A stretch of DNA of 5,272 bases from positions 1 through 5,272 of the forward strand of contig JAUYPK010000148.1 in assembly GCA_030697615.1 (NCBI GenBank). Reading direction: 5' to 3'. This DNA comes from Microcaldota archaeon. GTDB taxonomy: Archaea > Micrarchaeota > Micrarchaeia > Norongarragalinales > UBA8480. The translations under genes were made by a program, and so were the position numbers. Under the pieces are notes generated by a model. The model worked only from the letters and a program-made list of their open reading frames with translations, was not told the DNA's origin and ran no database searches. Numbering within the stretch: the first letter of the stretch is position 1; every line of letters starts with the position of its first letter. Of this stretch, positions 1 through 4,291 are shown piece after piece.

Positions 1-142
1 ATTCCTTATCCTGCCGACCACTGATCCACGTAACAGCCCAGCCAAGGGAACTTATTTGTGCAATCGCCTTCCCATTTTTCCTTAGCTCTAGCTTGTGTGC
101 AGTTTGAGGTGCTAATAGCTTGTGAACGGAATACTGTGACAT
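1..142 (-). CDS. Partial small protein, paralogue of the next gene upstream (C-terminus outside window)
   Basis: An open frame starts at an ATG on the minus strand (142-140) and runs without a stop off the left edge, giving 47 residues beginning MSQYSVHKLL. I do not recognise the family by name. Residues 16-47 align without a gap to residues 21-52 of the protein encoded at 197-595: about 11 of 32 positions are identical, including the GRxDxE segment, H, G, IA and L/K positions, and many others are conservative. The start fits because both proteins begin Mxx-Y and share this early region. The gene lies 54 bases downstream of its paralogue on the same strand, so the two may be co-transcribed. 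It is too short for a standard gene caller but the homology makes it credible. Function is unknown; if the paralogy extends, its missing C-terminus would also be winged-helix-like. Confidence 0.72.
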   Translation of the reverse strand, partial: MSQYSVHKLLAPQTAHKLELRKNGKAIAQISSLGWAVTWISGRQDKE

Positions 143-196
143 ATTGTTTACTATAAAATGCACCTGCAACACTAAATAAGTTTTCATCTACTCGTT

Positions 197-595
197 TTAA
201 TCCATTGGAACCGGCGGAATTTTAGTTTCTATTTTTTTCATAATTACGCATCGTACGAAGGGTCCGTCTCTAGTCTTTGTTTGTACTATGCCTTTTTTCT
301 CCAATCTATTTACCGCAGCTTGAGCGTCTGGTCTCAACCCAACAAAATGAAGCAACGCAGTTCCATCTGTGTATCTGTTATGGTGCGCTACGTGCATTAT
401 TAGTTCCGCTGCAGGTGAAGTATGATGCGTTCTAACGAATTCACGATCAATGCGTCCTTCTATGTAGTTAATGTAGTTATGGTCAAAATCAACGCTAGCA
501 ATTTGTCTTCCATCCTTTAGCAATCGCATTCTATGGCCATTCGTTGGTTTTTCTTTTATCTTAATGACTTCGCTTTCAATTCGGTACTCTGCCAT
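197..595 (-). CDS. Small hypothetical protein with probable C-terminal winged helix
   Basis: This encodes 132 residues starting MAEYRIESEV. The N-terminal part (about 20-53) looks like a small strand-rich module with the pattern GHRMRLLKDGRQIA then YIEGRIDREF, and is shared with the partial gene to its left. The C-terminal part (about 59-120) reads like a winged helix: a first helix around AAELIMHVAHH, a second around DGTALLHF, a recognition-helix-like segment DAQAAVNRLEKKG, and then two strands with a turn at RDGP. Such folds usually bind nucleic acid, so a small transcription regulator is possible, but this is inference from pattern alone. No cysteine cluster or membrane segment is seen. 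An AT-rich TATA-like stretch about 45-57 bases upstream of the ATG could be its promoter. The protein family is not recognised. Confidence 0.8.
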   Translation of the reverse strand: MAEYRIESEVIKIKEKPTNGHRMRLLKDGRQIASVDFDHNYINYIEGRIDREFVRTHHTSPAAELIMHVAHHNRYTDGTALLHFVGLRPDAQAAVNRLEKKGIVQTKTRDGPFVRCVIMKKIETKIPPVPMD

Positions 596-636
596 ATAAC
601 AATTAAAAGCAACGATGGTGCTAATAAGTTTTCTCT

Positions 637-652
637 CTATAATATAATTTAA
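637..652. promoter_or_regulatory. AT-rich TATA-like region between divergent gene and tRNA
   Basis: The stretch CTATAATATAATTTAA is nearly pure A/T. On the plus strand its left half lies about 20-27 bases before the mature 5' end of tRNA-Thr at 664, the usual distance for an archaeal TATA box. On the minus strand it reads TTAAATTATATTATAG and would give a transcript with a leader of roughly 20 bases for the gene ending at 595. One or both directions may be used; no clear BRE was assigned. Confidence 0.5.
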
Positions 653-699
653 TCACTACTAGTGCCTCCATAGCTCAGCGGCAGAGCGTTTGCATGGTA

Positions 700-789
700 A
701 GCCATACTTTTTCTTTCTTAGCAAGAAAGAAAAAGTCAGGCGTGTCAAAAAGAAAGAAGATGATAAGCGTTTCTTTGACAAATCCATTA
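700..789 (+). other. tRNA-Thr intron at canonical position 37/38
   Basis: The 90-base intron follows the base 3' to the anticodon. A bulge-helix-bulge is visible: ATGG (694-697) pairs with CCAT (784-787), and each strand is followed by a 3-base bulge TAA (698-700 and 788-790), with cuts predicted after the second bulge base. The anticodon stem TTTGC/GCAAA is the outer helix on the exon side; the intron-side outer helix is weak or absent. Inside, a 14-bp perfect hairpin spans 706-719 and 723-736 with loop AGC, and a second stem pairs 743-755 with 770-780 with two bulged A. Splicing would be by the archaeal tRNA endonuclease. Because TAAGC occurs at both edges the junction could shift by a few bases without changing the product. 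Confidence 0.88.
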
Positions 790-807
790 AGCAAAAGGTC
801 GCGAGTT

Positions 808-825
808 CAATTCTCGCTGGGGGCT
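808..825 (+). repeat. Direct repeat copy 1: tRNA 3' end (att-like core)
   Basis: The 18 bases CAATTCTCGCTGGGGGCT cover the T-loop from position 56 through the discriminator of tRNA-Thr. An identical copy lies at 930-947. A core running from the T-loop to the tRNA 3' end is typical for tyrosine-recombinase integration sites in tRNA genes, where the incoming element restores the tRNA end. Confidence 0.75.
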
Positions 826-848
826 TTCAAGGTTCCAGGGGTTTCAAA

Positions 849-905
849 TGAGCACAAGCCTCAAAGGCTTGTGACTCAGACATAATTCCGCGGAATTATG
901 CTGAG
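849..905 (+). repeat. Two strong, overlapping inverted repeats
   Basis: Hairpin A pairs CACAAGCC (853-860) with GGCTTGTG (866-873) around a TCAAA loop, and can extend by TGAG (849-852) with CTCA (875-878) across one bulged A. Hairpin B is the perfect 20-base palindrome CATAATTCCGCGGAATTATG (881-900), extended by CTCAG (875-879) with CTGAG (901-905). CTCAG is needed by both extensions, so the full forms exclude each other. They lie in the 104 bases between the two copies of the tRNA 3' end and upstream of the gene at 977. They may be ends of a small mobile element, a transcription end or a structured RNA; the sequence does not decide. Confidence 0.8.
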
Positions 906-929
906 GCCGTCGGTGGCGGTCTTTGGTTC

Positions 930-947
930 CAATTCTCGCTGGGGGCT
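930..947 (+). repeat. Direct repeat copy 2: displaced tRNA 3' end
   Basis: This is an exact second copy of the last 18 bases of tRNA-Thr. It cannot be part of a second tRNA: no matching 5' T-stem strand GCGAG stands before it (the preceding bases are TTTGGTTC, which adds an extra base in the T-loop) and no acceptor 5' strand, D arm or anticodon arm is present. It therefore looks like a displaced fragment left by integration or by partial duplication. GGTTCCA also occurs at 831-837 and again at 925-931 next to this copy. Confidence 0.75.
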
Positions 948-976
948 CTAAAAGTTTGATTTGAGGTTTTAATAAA

Positions 977-1417
977 ATGTCTGAAAAAAGTACTGAACAC
1001 GAGCATGTTGAAGAAAAAGCAGAGGAAAAAACCCGCGCTTTTTTTGCAAAGGAGTTAGACTTCACCTTTGCAACACTAGAAGATCTACTTCAGTTTTTTG
1101 ATTCGCTGCGCGAATTAACCCACCACTTAACTGAGAGCCACTACTATTCTGAAAATGTCAACAAAAAAGTAATGGTGATTACATTTGACCTCCACGCTTG
1201 TGGACTTGAGTTAAAGCAACTTGAGCTAGAGGGAAACGACTTTTTCAACGAAGGGCAAAAAGCCTTCTTCGCAGCTAAAACGCCGCAAATAGACGATAAG
1301 GCATTCAAGGCTTTTGTACAAAAGTGCCAAACAGCGAAAAAAACAGTGTTTGAACTCAACACTTCACTACAAAACTTGGTAAAAGAAATAAACCGCGAGT
1401 ACAGCGAAAAAGTATAG
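977..1417 (+). CDS. Hypothetical helical cytoplasmic protein
   Basis: This encodes 146 residues beginning MSEKSTEHEH. An acidic, lysine-rich N-terminus (1-20) is followed by an almost entirely helix-forming body: segments around LEDLLQFFDSLRELTHHL, VITFDLHACGLELKQLEL, FFNEGQKAFFAAK, and DKAFKAFVQKCQTAKKTVFELNTSLQNLVKEI. The spacing of hydrophobic residues suggests a helical bundle or coiled coil. There is no signal peptide, no membrane span and no metal-binding motif; only two isolated cysteines occur. AGGT at 964-967, nine bases before the ATG, is a good archaeal Shine-Dalgarno match and supports this start. The gene follows the tRNA-Thr region by about 30 bases from the displaced tRNA end and converges on the gene ending at 1426 with 8 bases between stops. 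I do not recognise the family. Confidence 0.82.
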   Translation: MSEKSTEHEHVEEKAEEKTRAFFAKELDFTFATLEDLLQFFDSLRELTHHLTESHYYSENVNKKVMVITFDLHACGLELKQLELEGNDFFNEGQKAFFAAKTPQIDDKAFKAFVQKCQTAKKTVFELNTSLQNLVKEINREYSEKV

Positions 1418-1425
1418 TAATTGCG

Positions 1426-1830
1426 TTATGGGTTTAGTGATTTCGCTGCAGCGAATCGACGTCTTCTGTCAACTCCTGCTTTAAACGATTTTAAATATGC
1501 GCTTAATTCGCCTGCCCAGTGCGAATTCAGTGTTACTTCGTTAGTAACGCCATGCGAGCCTCTTGCGCTTCCCCCGCGTTTAATGTCTATCATGCCTAGC
1601 TCGTTTGCTTTGTCAATTGCAGCGCGTAATTGTGGATTTTCATGCAAGCCTTCTGACCGCTTGCGAAGGGCAAACCTAGTTGGATAATTGTAAGTGCCCG
1701 CACCTATTTTTCTCGTCGCTCCTTCTGGCGTAGTTAAGTGTGCCGCAAGAAGTTTAGCGTGCTGTGCGGTTAACATTCCGTTTCTAGTCATTGCGTGAAT
1801 AACTTCGGACATATATTGTTTAATGCGCAT
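1426..1830 (-). CDS. Small hypothetical protein, possible winged-helix DNA-binding protein
   Basis: This encodes 134 residues starting MRIKQYMSEVIHAM; a second in-frame ATG six codons later (MSEVIHAM) is an alternative start. The protein is basic. Residues about 8-32 form helices (EVIHAMTRNGMLTAQHAKLLAAHL). Residues about 66-100 show a helix QLRAAIDKANELG followed by a strand MIDIKR, a glycine-rich turn, and a strand NEVTLN, which resembles the recognition helix and wing of a winged-helix domain. The tail contains an RRRR cluster (about 121-124). Family not recognised; a role in nucleic-acid binding is inference. It is divergent from the membrane protein gene at 1929 and convergent with the gene ending at 1417. 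The 14-base palindrome TTCGCTGCAGCGAA (1442-1455) lies in the codons just before its stop. Confidence 0.8.
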   Translation of the reverse strand: MRIKQYMSEVIHAMTRNGMLTAQHAKLLAAHLTTPEGATRKIGAGTYNYPTRFALRKRSEGLHENPQLRAAIDKANELGMIDIKRGGSARGSHGVTNEVTLNSHWAGELSAYLKSFKAGVDRRRRFAAAKSLNP

Positions 1831-1870
1831 GGCTTGAAAAATGCTTTGTTAGCGGCATTGAAAACACAAC

Positions 1871-1880
1871 CTTTAAATCC
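1871..1880. promoter_or_regulatory. Possible TATA box shared by divergent genes
   Basis: CTTTAAATCC contains the symmetric core TTTAAA (1872-1877) in the 98-base gap between the divergent genes ending at 1830 and beginning at 1929. With the usual spacing of about 25 bases, a plus-strand transcript would start near 1900 and leave a short leader carrying AGTGGGT before the ATG at 1929; a minus-strand transcript would start near 1849 and reach the ATG at 1830 after about 20 bases. Either direction is possible. Confidence 0.4.
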
Positions 1881-1928
1881 ACCTTTTCTCCTTGTTTTTA
1901 CCGTTTAGTAGTAATAAGTGGGTTTATT

Positions 1929-2261
1929 ATGGTTTTAGACATGTTGACTGATAGCTTCTTCTTACCTTGGGTCATTTTTTCAATTGGCGCAGTATTCGCT
2001 GGAAAGGTAATTAAAGTCCCAATTGACTTCGGCTCTGCCTTAGTTCTAGGCTTTCTACTTACGGCAATGCTCCCGTGGCTTATTTTCGCTGTAGCGATAG
2101 ATTTAATAACAATTCTTGCAATTATTCTATTCGGCCTTTTAATAGCGCGTTATATGACGCACGCCAGCATGCTTGGAAGCATTACGTTGTTCCTAATAGC
2201 TATTTTAGTTGGCGGGTTTCTACTCCAAGTATTAACCGGTTCAAGTTTGGCTTTTAGATAA
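1929..2261 (+). CDS. Small multi-pass membrane protein, unknown function
   Basis: This encodes 110 residues that are almost all hydrophobic. Four membrane segments can be drawn at about 8-27, 34-56, 58-76 and 80-102, separated by very short turns with charged or polar residues (GKVIKVPIDFG, AIDL, RYMTHAS). There is no cleavable signal peptide pattern and no recognisable catalytic or transport motif; proline occurs at positions 13, 31 and 49. The ATG is preceded by AGTGGGT at 1917-1923, a plausible Shine-Dalgarno match. The gene lies upstream of rpo12 on the same strand; its TAA stop is the first part of the TAAACGCAGG motif that begins the rpo12 promoter module. Similar tiny integral membrane proteins are common in archaea without known function, and I cannot name this one. 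Confidence 0.8.
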   Translation: MVLDMLTDSFFLPWVIFSIGAVFAGKVIKVPIDFGSALVLGFLLTAMLPWLIFAVAIDLITILAIILFGLLIARYMTHASMLGSITLFLIAILVGGFLLQVLTGSSLAFR

Positions 2262-2286
2262 ACGCAGGGAGAGGTCTTTTTAAATA
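2259..2286 (+). promoter_or_regulatory. Promoter module upstream of rpo12 (copy 1)
   Basis: TAAACGCAGG (2259-2268), followed by GAG and a T-rich box TTTTTAAATA (2277-2286), resembles an archaeal TATA box with an upstream element. A transcript would start around 2307, leaving about 38 bases of leader before rpo12, with a small hairpin CTGTC/GACAG (2303-2307 and 2317-2321) at its start. The same arrangement recurs before rpl3. Confidence 0.55.
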
Positions 2287-2344
2287 AAAGAAGTTCTTAA
2301 AACTGTCTTGTCTAATGACAGCAATAGTAAGGTTTTGAATGTTT

Positions 2345-2497
2345 ATGGCTTACGTGTGTGCATCTTGCAATAGAGAGTTTCAAGACAAGGATTTTCAAGC
2401 AGCGTTAAGCACAGGAAGCGTGCGCTGCACTTATTGTGGTGGAAAGTCGCTGTTCAAAAAAACTCCACCCGTTGCACGCGTTGTAAAAGCGGTTTAG
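2345..2497 (+). CDS. rpo12: DNA-directed RNA polymerase subunit Rpo12 (RpoP)
   Basis: This encodes 50 residues, the usual size for archaeal Rpo12 (RpoP, equivalent to eukaryotic Rpb12/ABC10-alpha). It has a zinc ribbon with C5xxC8 near the start (AYVCASC) and C28xxC31 (VRCTYCG), then the conserved GGKSLFKKTPP and a tail ending VVKAV, as in archaeal relatives ending KIVKAI. The subunit sits on the Rpo3/Rpo10 side of archaeal RNA polymerase and helps assemble the core. The ATG at 2345 gives the typical MAYxC start; an ATG two codons earlier at 2339 is the alternative and lies at better spacing from AAGGT (2329-2333). The gene follows promoter module copy 1 and is separated from rpl3 by 42 bases that hold copy 2. 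It was found by reading the sequence directly, since it is very short. Confidence 0.93.
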   Translation: MAYVCASCNREFQDKDFQAALSTGSVRCTYCGGKSLFKKTPPVARVVKAV

Positions 2498-2521
2498 TAA
2501 ACGCAGGTAGTAATTTTTTAA
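2498..2521 (+). promoter_or_regulatory. Promoter module upstream of rpl3 (copy 2)
   Basis: TAAACGCAGG (2498-2507) directly follows the rpo12 TAG stop and is followed, after TAG and TAA, by TTTTTTAA (2514-2521). The TTAA step lies 22 bases from the motif start, compared with 23 in copy 1. The box is about 25 bases before the rpl3 ATG at 2540, so a transcript begun here would be leaderless or nearly so; GTGAT at 2529-2533 would serve ribosomes on the longer rpo12 transcript. Confidence 0.55.
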
Positions 2522-2539
2522 GAGTATTGTGATTCACGA

Positions 2540-3478
2540 ATGGGAAAAAAGTCAACTAGGCGAGGCAGTTTATCAGTTTGGCATAGGTCAAGAGCCGCAC
2601 GGTTAGTCCCTAGGCTTAGAAGTTGGTCAGGGCCAAAAGGCTTGTCTGGCATAGTTGGGTACAAAGTTGGAATGACTGACGTTCTCATTGTTGACGATTC
2701 CGATTCCCCAACAAAAGGACAAGAAGTAGTTAGGCCAGTAACAATCGTCGAAGTTCCACCTATTTTTATTTATGCTGTTAATGCCCTGCGCCCAACTTTA
2801 GATGGCTTAAAGCAATTTACCCAAGTAACTGCGCCAAACGCCCCAAAAGAAGCAAGGCGAGCAATTACAGCTGCTAAAAAACCAAAAACAACTTTTGAAA
2901 CAATTGAAAAAGAATCCACTTTTGAACTTCGCCTCATTGCAATTACACAACCTTCTAAAATTTCGCTGAAGAAAACTCCCGAAATAGTTGAAATTCCACT
3001 TAACGGTACGCAAGCAGAACAGCTTGAAATTGCAAAATCTTTGCTTGGCAAAGAGGTAAACGCAAGTGATGTTTTCAAACAAGGTGATTACACTGACGTA
3101 ATTGCAGTTACAACCGGTAAAGGTTGGCAAGGTTTAGTAAAGAGGTACGGTGTTGCGCTTAACCCTCACAAGGCAACCGCACACAGGAGAAAAGGAGGCA
3201 CACTCGGTGGAGAAACTCAGGCAAGGGTATTTTTCTCTGTTCCAAGGCCGGGTCAAATGGGTTACCACCGTAGAACTGATTTCAATAAACGTATTTTAAA
3301 AATTGCAAACGATAAACTTCCTCCCTTTCCACATTATGGTGAAGTAAAAGGGGCTTACTTTATGCTTGACGGTAGCATTCCTGGTCCAACAAAGCGCCTT
3401 ATCCGCATGCGCCACGCGTCTGACAGCCACCAAGCAAAAGTACCAAATATTTTATCAGTACAAGTACAAACTGTGTGA
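2540..3478 (+). CDS. rpl3: 50S ribosomal protein L3 (uL3), archaeal type
   Basis: This encodes 312 residues, somewhat short for archaeal L3 (usually about 330-360). It is an early-assembling large-subunit protein that binds 23S rRNA and reaches toward the peptidyl transferase centre. Recognisable parts are the N-terminal extension RRGSLSVWHRSRAARLVPRLRSW (in two halves, about 7-29), GLSGIVGYKVGMT (34-46), the GKGWQGLVKRYGV motif (193-205), GQMGYHRRTDFNKRILKI (238-255), FPHYGEVKG (263-271) and IPGPTKRLIRMR (280-291). The central finger reads GTLGGETQARVFF (220-232): the tryptophan conserved there in archaea and eukaryotes (yeast W255) appears to be replaced by E225. GTGAT at 2529-2533, six bases before the ATG, supports the start. 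It is followed by rpl4 after 11 bases. Confidence 0.97.
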   Translation: MGKKSTRRGSLSVWHRSRAARLVPRLRSWSGPKGLSGIVGYKVGMTDVLIVDDSDSPTKGQEVVRPVTIVEVPPIFIYAVNALRPTLDGLKQFTQVTAPNAPKEARRAITAAKKPKTTFETIEKESTFELRLIAITQPSKISLKKTPEIVEIPLNGTQAEQLEIAKSLLGKEVNASDVFKQGDYTDVIAVTTGKGWQGLVKRYGVALNPHKATAHRRKGGTLGGETQARVFFSVPRPGQMGYHRRTDFNKRILKIANDKLPPFPHYGEVKGAYFMLDGSIPGPTKRLIRMRHASDSHQAKVPNILSVQVQTV

Positions 3479-3489
3479 TTAATCTTTAA

Positions 3490-4287
3490 ATGAAAATTGA
3501 TGTTTTTAACTTACAGGGCAACAAAATTGAAAGTATCGACTTGCCAATCCAGTTTACAGAAGAGATCCGCGGCGACTTGATAAAACGTGCTTTCCATGCA
3601 TACGTTTCACTATTCTACCAGCCAAAAGGTGCTGACCCTCGAGCAGGTTTAAAGACAACTGCTGAGTACTATGGAAGAAGGCACGCATGGAGGCAAACCA
3701 TTAACACTGGTCGATCGCGTTTGCCGCGTGAAAAAATACCAGGCGGTAAAATGGGACGCGTTTTGCGGGTTCCGCTTGCAGTAAAGGGACGTCGTGCGCA
3801 TCCGCCAAAACCAGAGAAAAGAATAATTGAACGTATAAACGTCAAAGAACGGAACAAGGCGATTCGAAGCGCATTAGCTGCATCTGCAAATAAAGTTGAA
3901 GTTACGAAGAAACACATTTTTGAAAAAGCACTTCCACTAGTACTAAGCGATGATTTTGAATCACTTAAGAAAACAAAAGATGTGTTAAACACTTTAATTG
4001 CAGTTGGGCTAGCAAAAGACTTACAACGTTCAACAGACGGGACAAAGAAACCAACTGGAATAAGGCGCTTAAGAGGCCGCGGTAAAAGAGTTCCACGCAG
4101 TGTTTTAATAATTGTAGGCAATGACAAGGGTGTTGTAAAAGCAGCTGGTAACATACTTGGCGTAGATGCAACAACTGTTGACAAGCTCAATGCAAACTTA
4201 CTTGCTCCGGGTGGAGTTGCAGGTCGATTAACCCTATTCACAAAAAGTGCATTGCAAAAACTATCTGACAATGCGTTATATTACTAA
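3490..4287 (+). CDS. rpl4: 50S ribosomal protein L4 (uL4), archaeal type
   Basis: This encodes 265 residues, the normal length for archaeal L4 (L4/L1e family). L4 binds 23S rRNA early in assembly and its long loop lines the exit tunnel. The N-terminal strand MKIDVFNLQGNKIESIDLP (1-19) is typical. The extended loop is about 46-106, with TGRSRLPR (73-80), GGKMGRVLRVP and GRRAHPPKPEK (100-110). NVKERNKAIRSALAA (117-131) follows, then the basic RRLRGRGKRVPRS (192-204) and LAPGGVAGRLTLFTKSAL (238-255), close to archaeal LAPGGxxGRLxxxTxSA. The usual GxGRG before the PR of the loop is reduced here to INTGRSRLPR. GTGAT at 3475-3479, which includes the rpl3 stop TGA, serves as Shine-Dalgarno ten bases upstream, suggesting coupled translation. 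rpl23 starts four bases after the stop. Confidence 0.97.
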   Translation: MKIDVFNLQGNKIESIDLPIQFTEEIRGDLIKRAFHAYVSLFYQPKGADPRAGLKTTAEYYGRRHAWRQTINTGRSRLPREKIPGGKMGRVLRVPLAVKGRRAHPPKPEKRIIERINVKERNKAIRSALAASANKVEVTKKHIFEKALPLVLSDDFESLKKTKDVLNTLIAVGLAKDLQRSTDGTKKPTGIRRLRGRGKRVPRSVLIIVGNDKGVVKAAGNILGVDATTVDKLNANLLAPGGVAGRLTLFTKSALQKLSDNALYY

Positions 4288-4291
4288 GTTG

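Larger units (their letters stand above)
664..825 (+). tRNA. tRNA-Thr (GGT) with one BHB intron
   Basis: Exons 664-699 and 790-825 join into a full cloverleaf. The acceptor GCCTCCA (664-670) pairs with TGGGGGC (818-824), including one U-G. The D stem is GCTC/GAGC with a 7-base loop. The anticodon stem is TTTGC/GCAAA with loop ATGGTAA, so the anticodon is GGT (696-698), threonine. The variable loop is AGGTC and the T arm is GCGAG/CTCGC around TTCAATT. The discriminator is T at 825, as is usual for archaeal tRNA-Thr, and CCA is not encoded. The anticodon region ATGGTAA with A at position 32 resembles bacterial and plastid tRNA-Thr(GGT). It decodes ACC and ACU. A TATA-like region lies just upstream. 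Its last 18 bases recur at 930-947. Confidence 0.93.

Noticed and set aside
756..780. C/D box small RNA inside the tRNA intron (ATGATAA resembles box C)
   Set aside because: Box C is imperfect and no CTGA box D lies at a sensible distance inside the intron.
694..885. A plus-strand open frame of 63 codons over the tRNA and its downstream repeat
   Set aside because: It lies across the tRNA exons and intron, and its sequence is explained by the tRNA and hairpins.
809..930. A second intron in the T-loop of tRNA-Thr, with 931-947 as the true 3' exon
   Set aside because: Removing it would give the same tRNA, but 664-825 already folds completely and no convincing BHB was seen around the supposed junctions. 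Kept only as a remote alternative.
925..948. A second tRNA gene ending at 947
   Set aside because: Only the 3' T-loop and acceptor strand are present; the 5' T-stem strand, anticodon arm, D arm and acceptor 5' strand are missing.
844..1065. A minus-strand open frame over the inverted repeats and the start of the gene at 977
   Set aside because: It overlaps a better-supported plus-strand gene and reads through the palindromes; no family resemblance.
1421..1687. Plus-strand open frame opposite the 1426-1830 gene
   Set aside because: It is a shadow of the longer minus-strand frame, which has a better start, a plausible fold and a promoter-like region.
2075..2257. Second plus-strand frame inside the membrane protein gene
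   Set aside because: It overlaps the hydrophobic frame entirely and shows no coherent protein pattern.
2770..3130. Minus-strand frames inside rpl3
   Set aside because: They are shadows of a clear L3 coding sequence; the cysteine- and phenylalanine-rich composition is typical of the antisense of lysine-rich codons.
3669..4271. A 200-codon minus-strand frame inside rpl4
   Set aside because: It is antisense to a confidently identified L4 and has no start signal or family resemblance.
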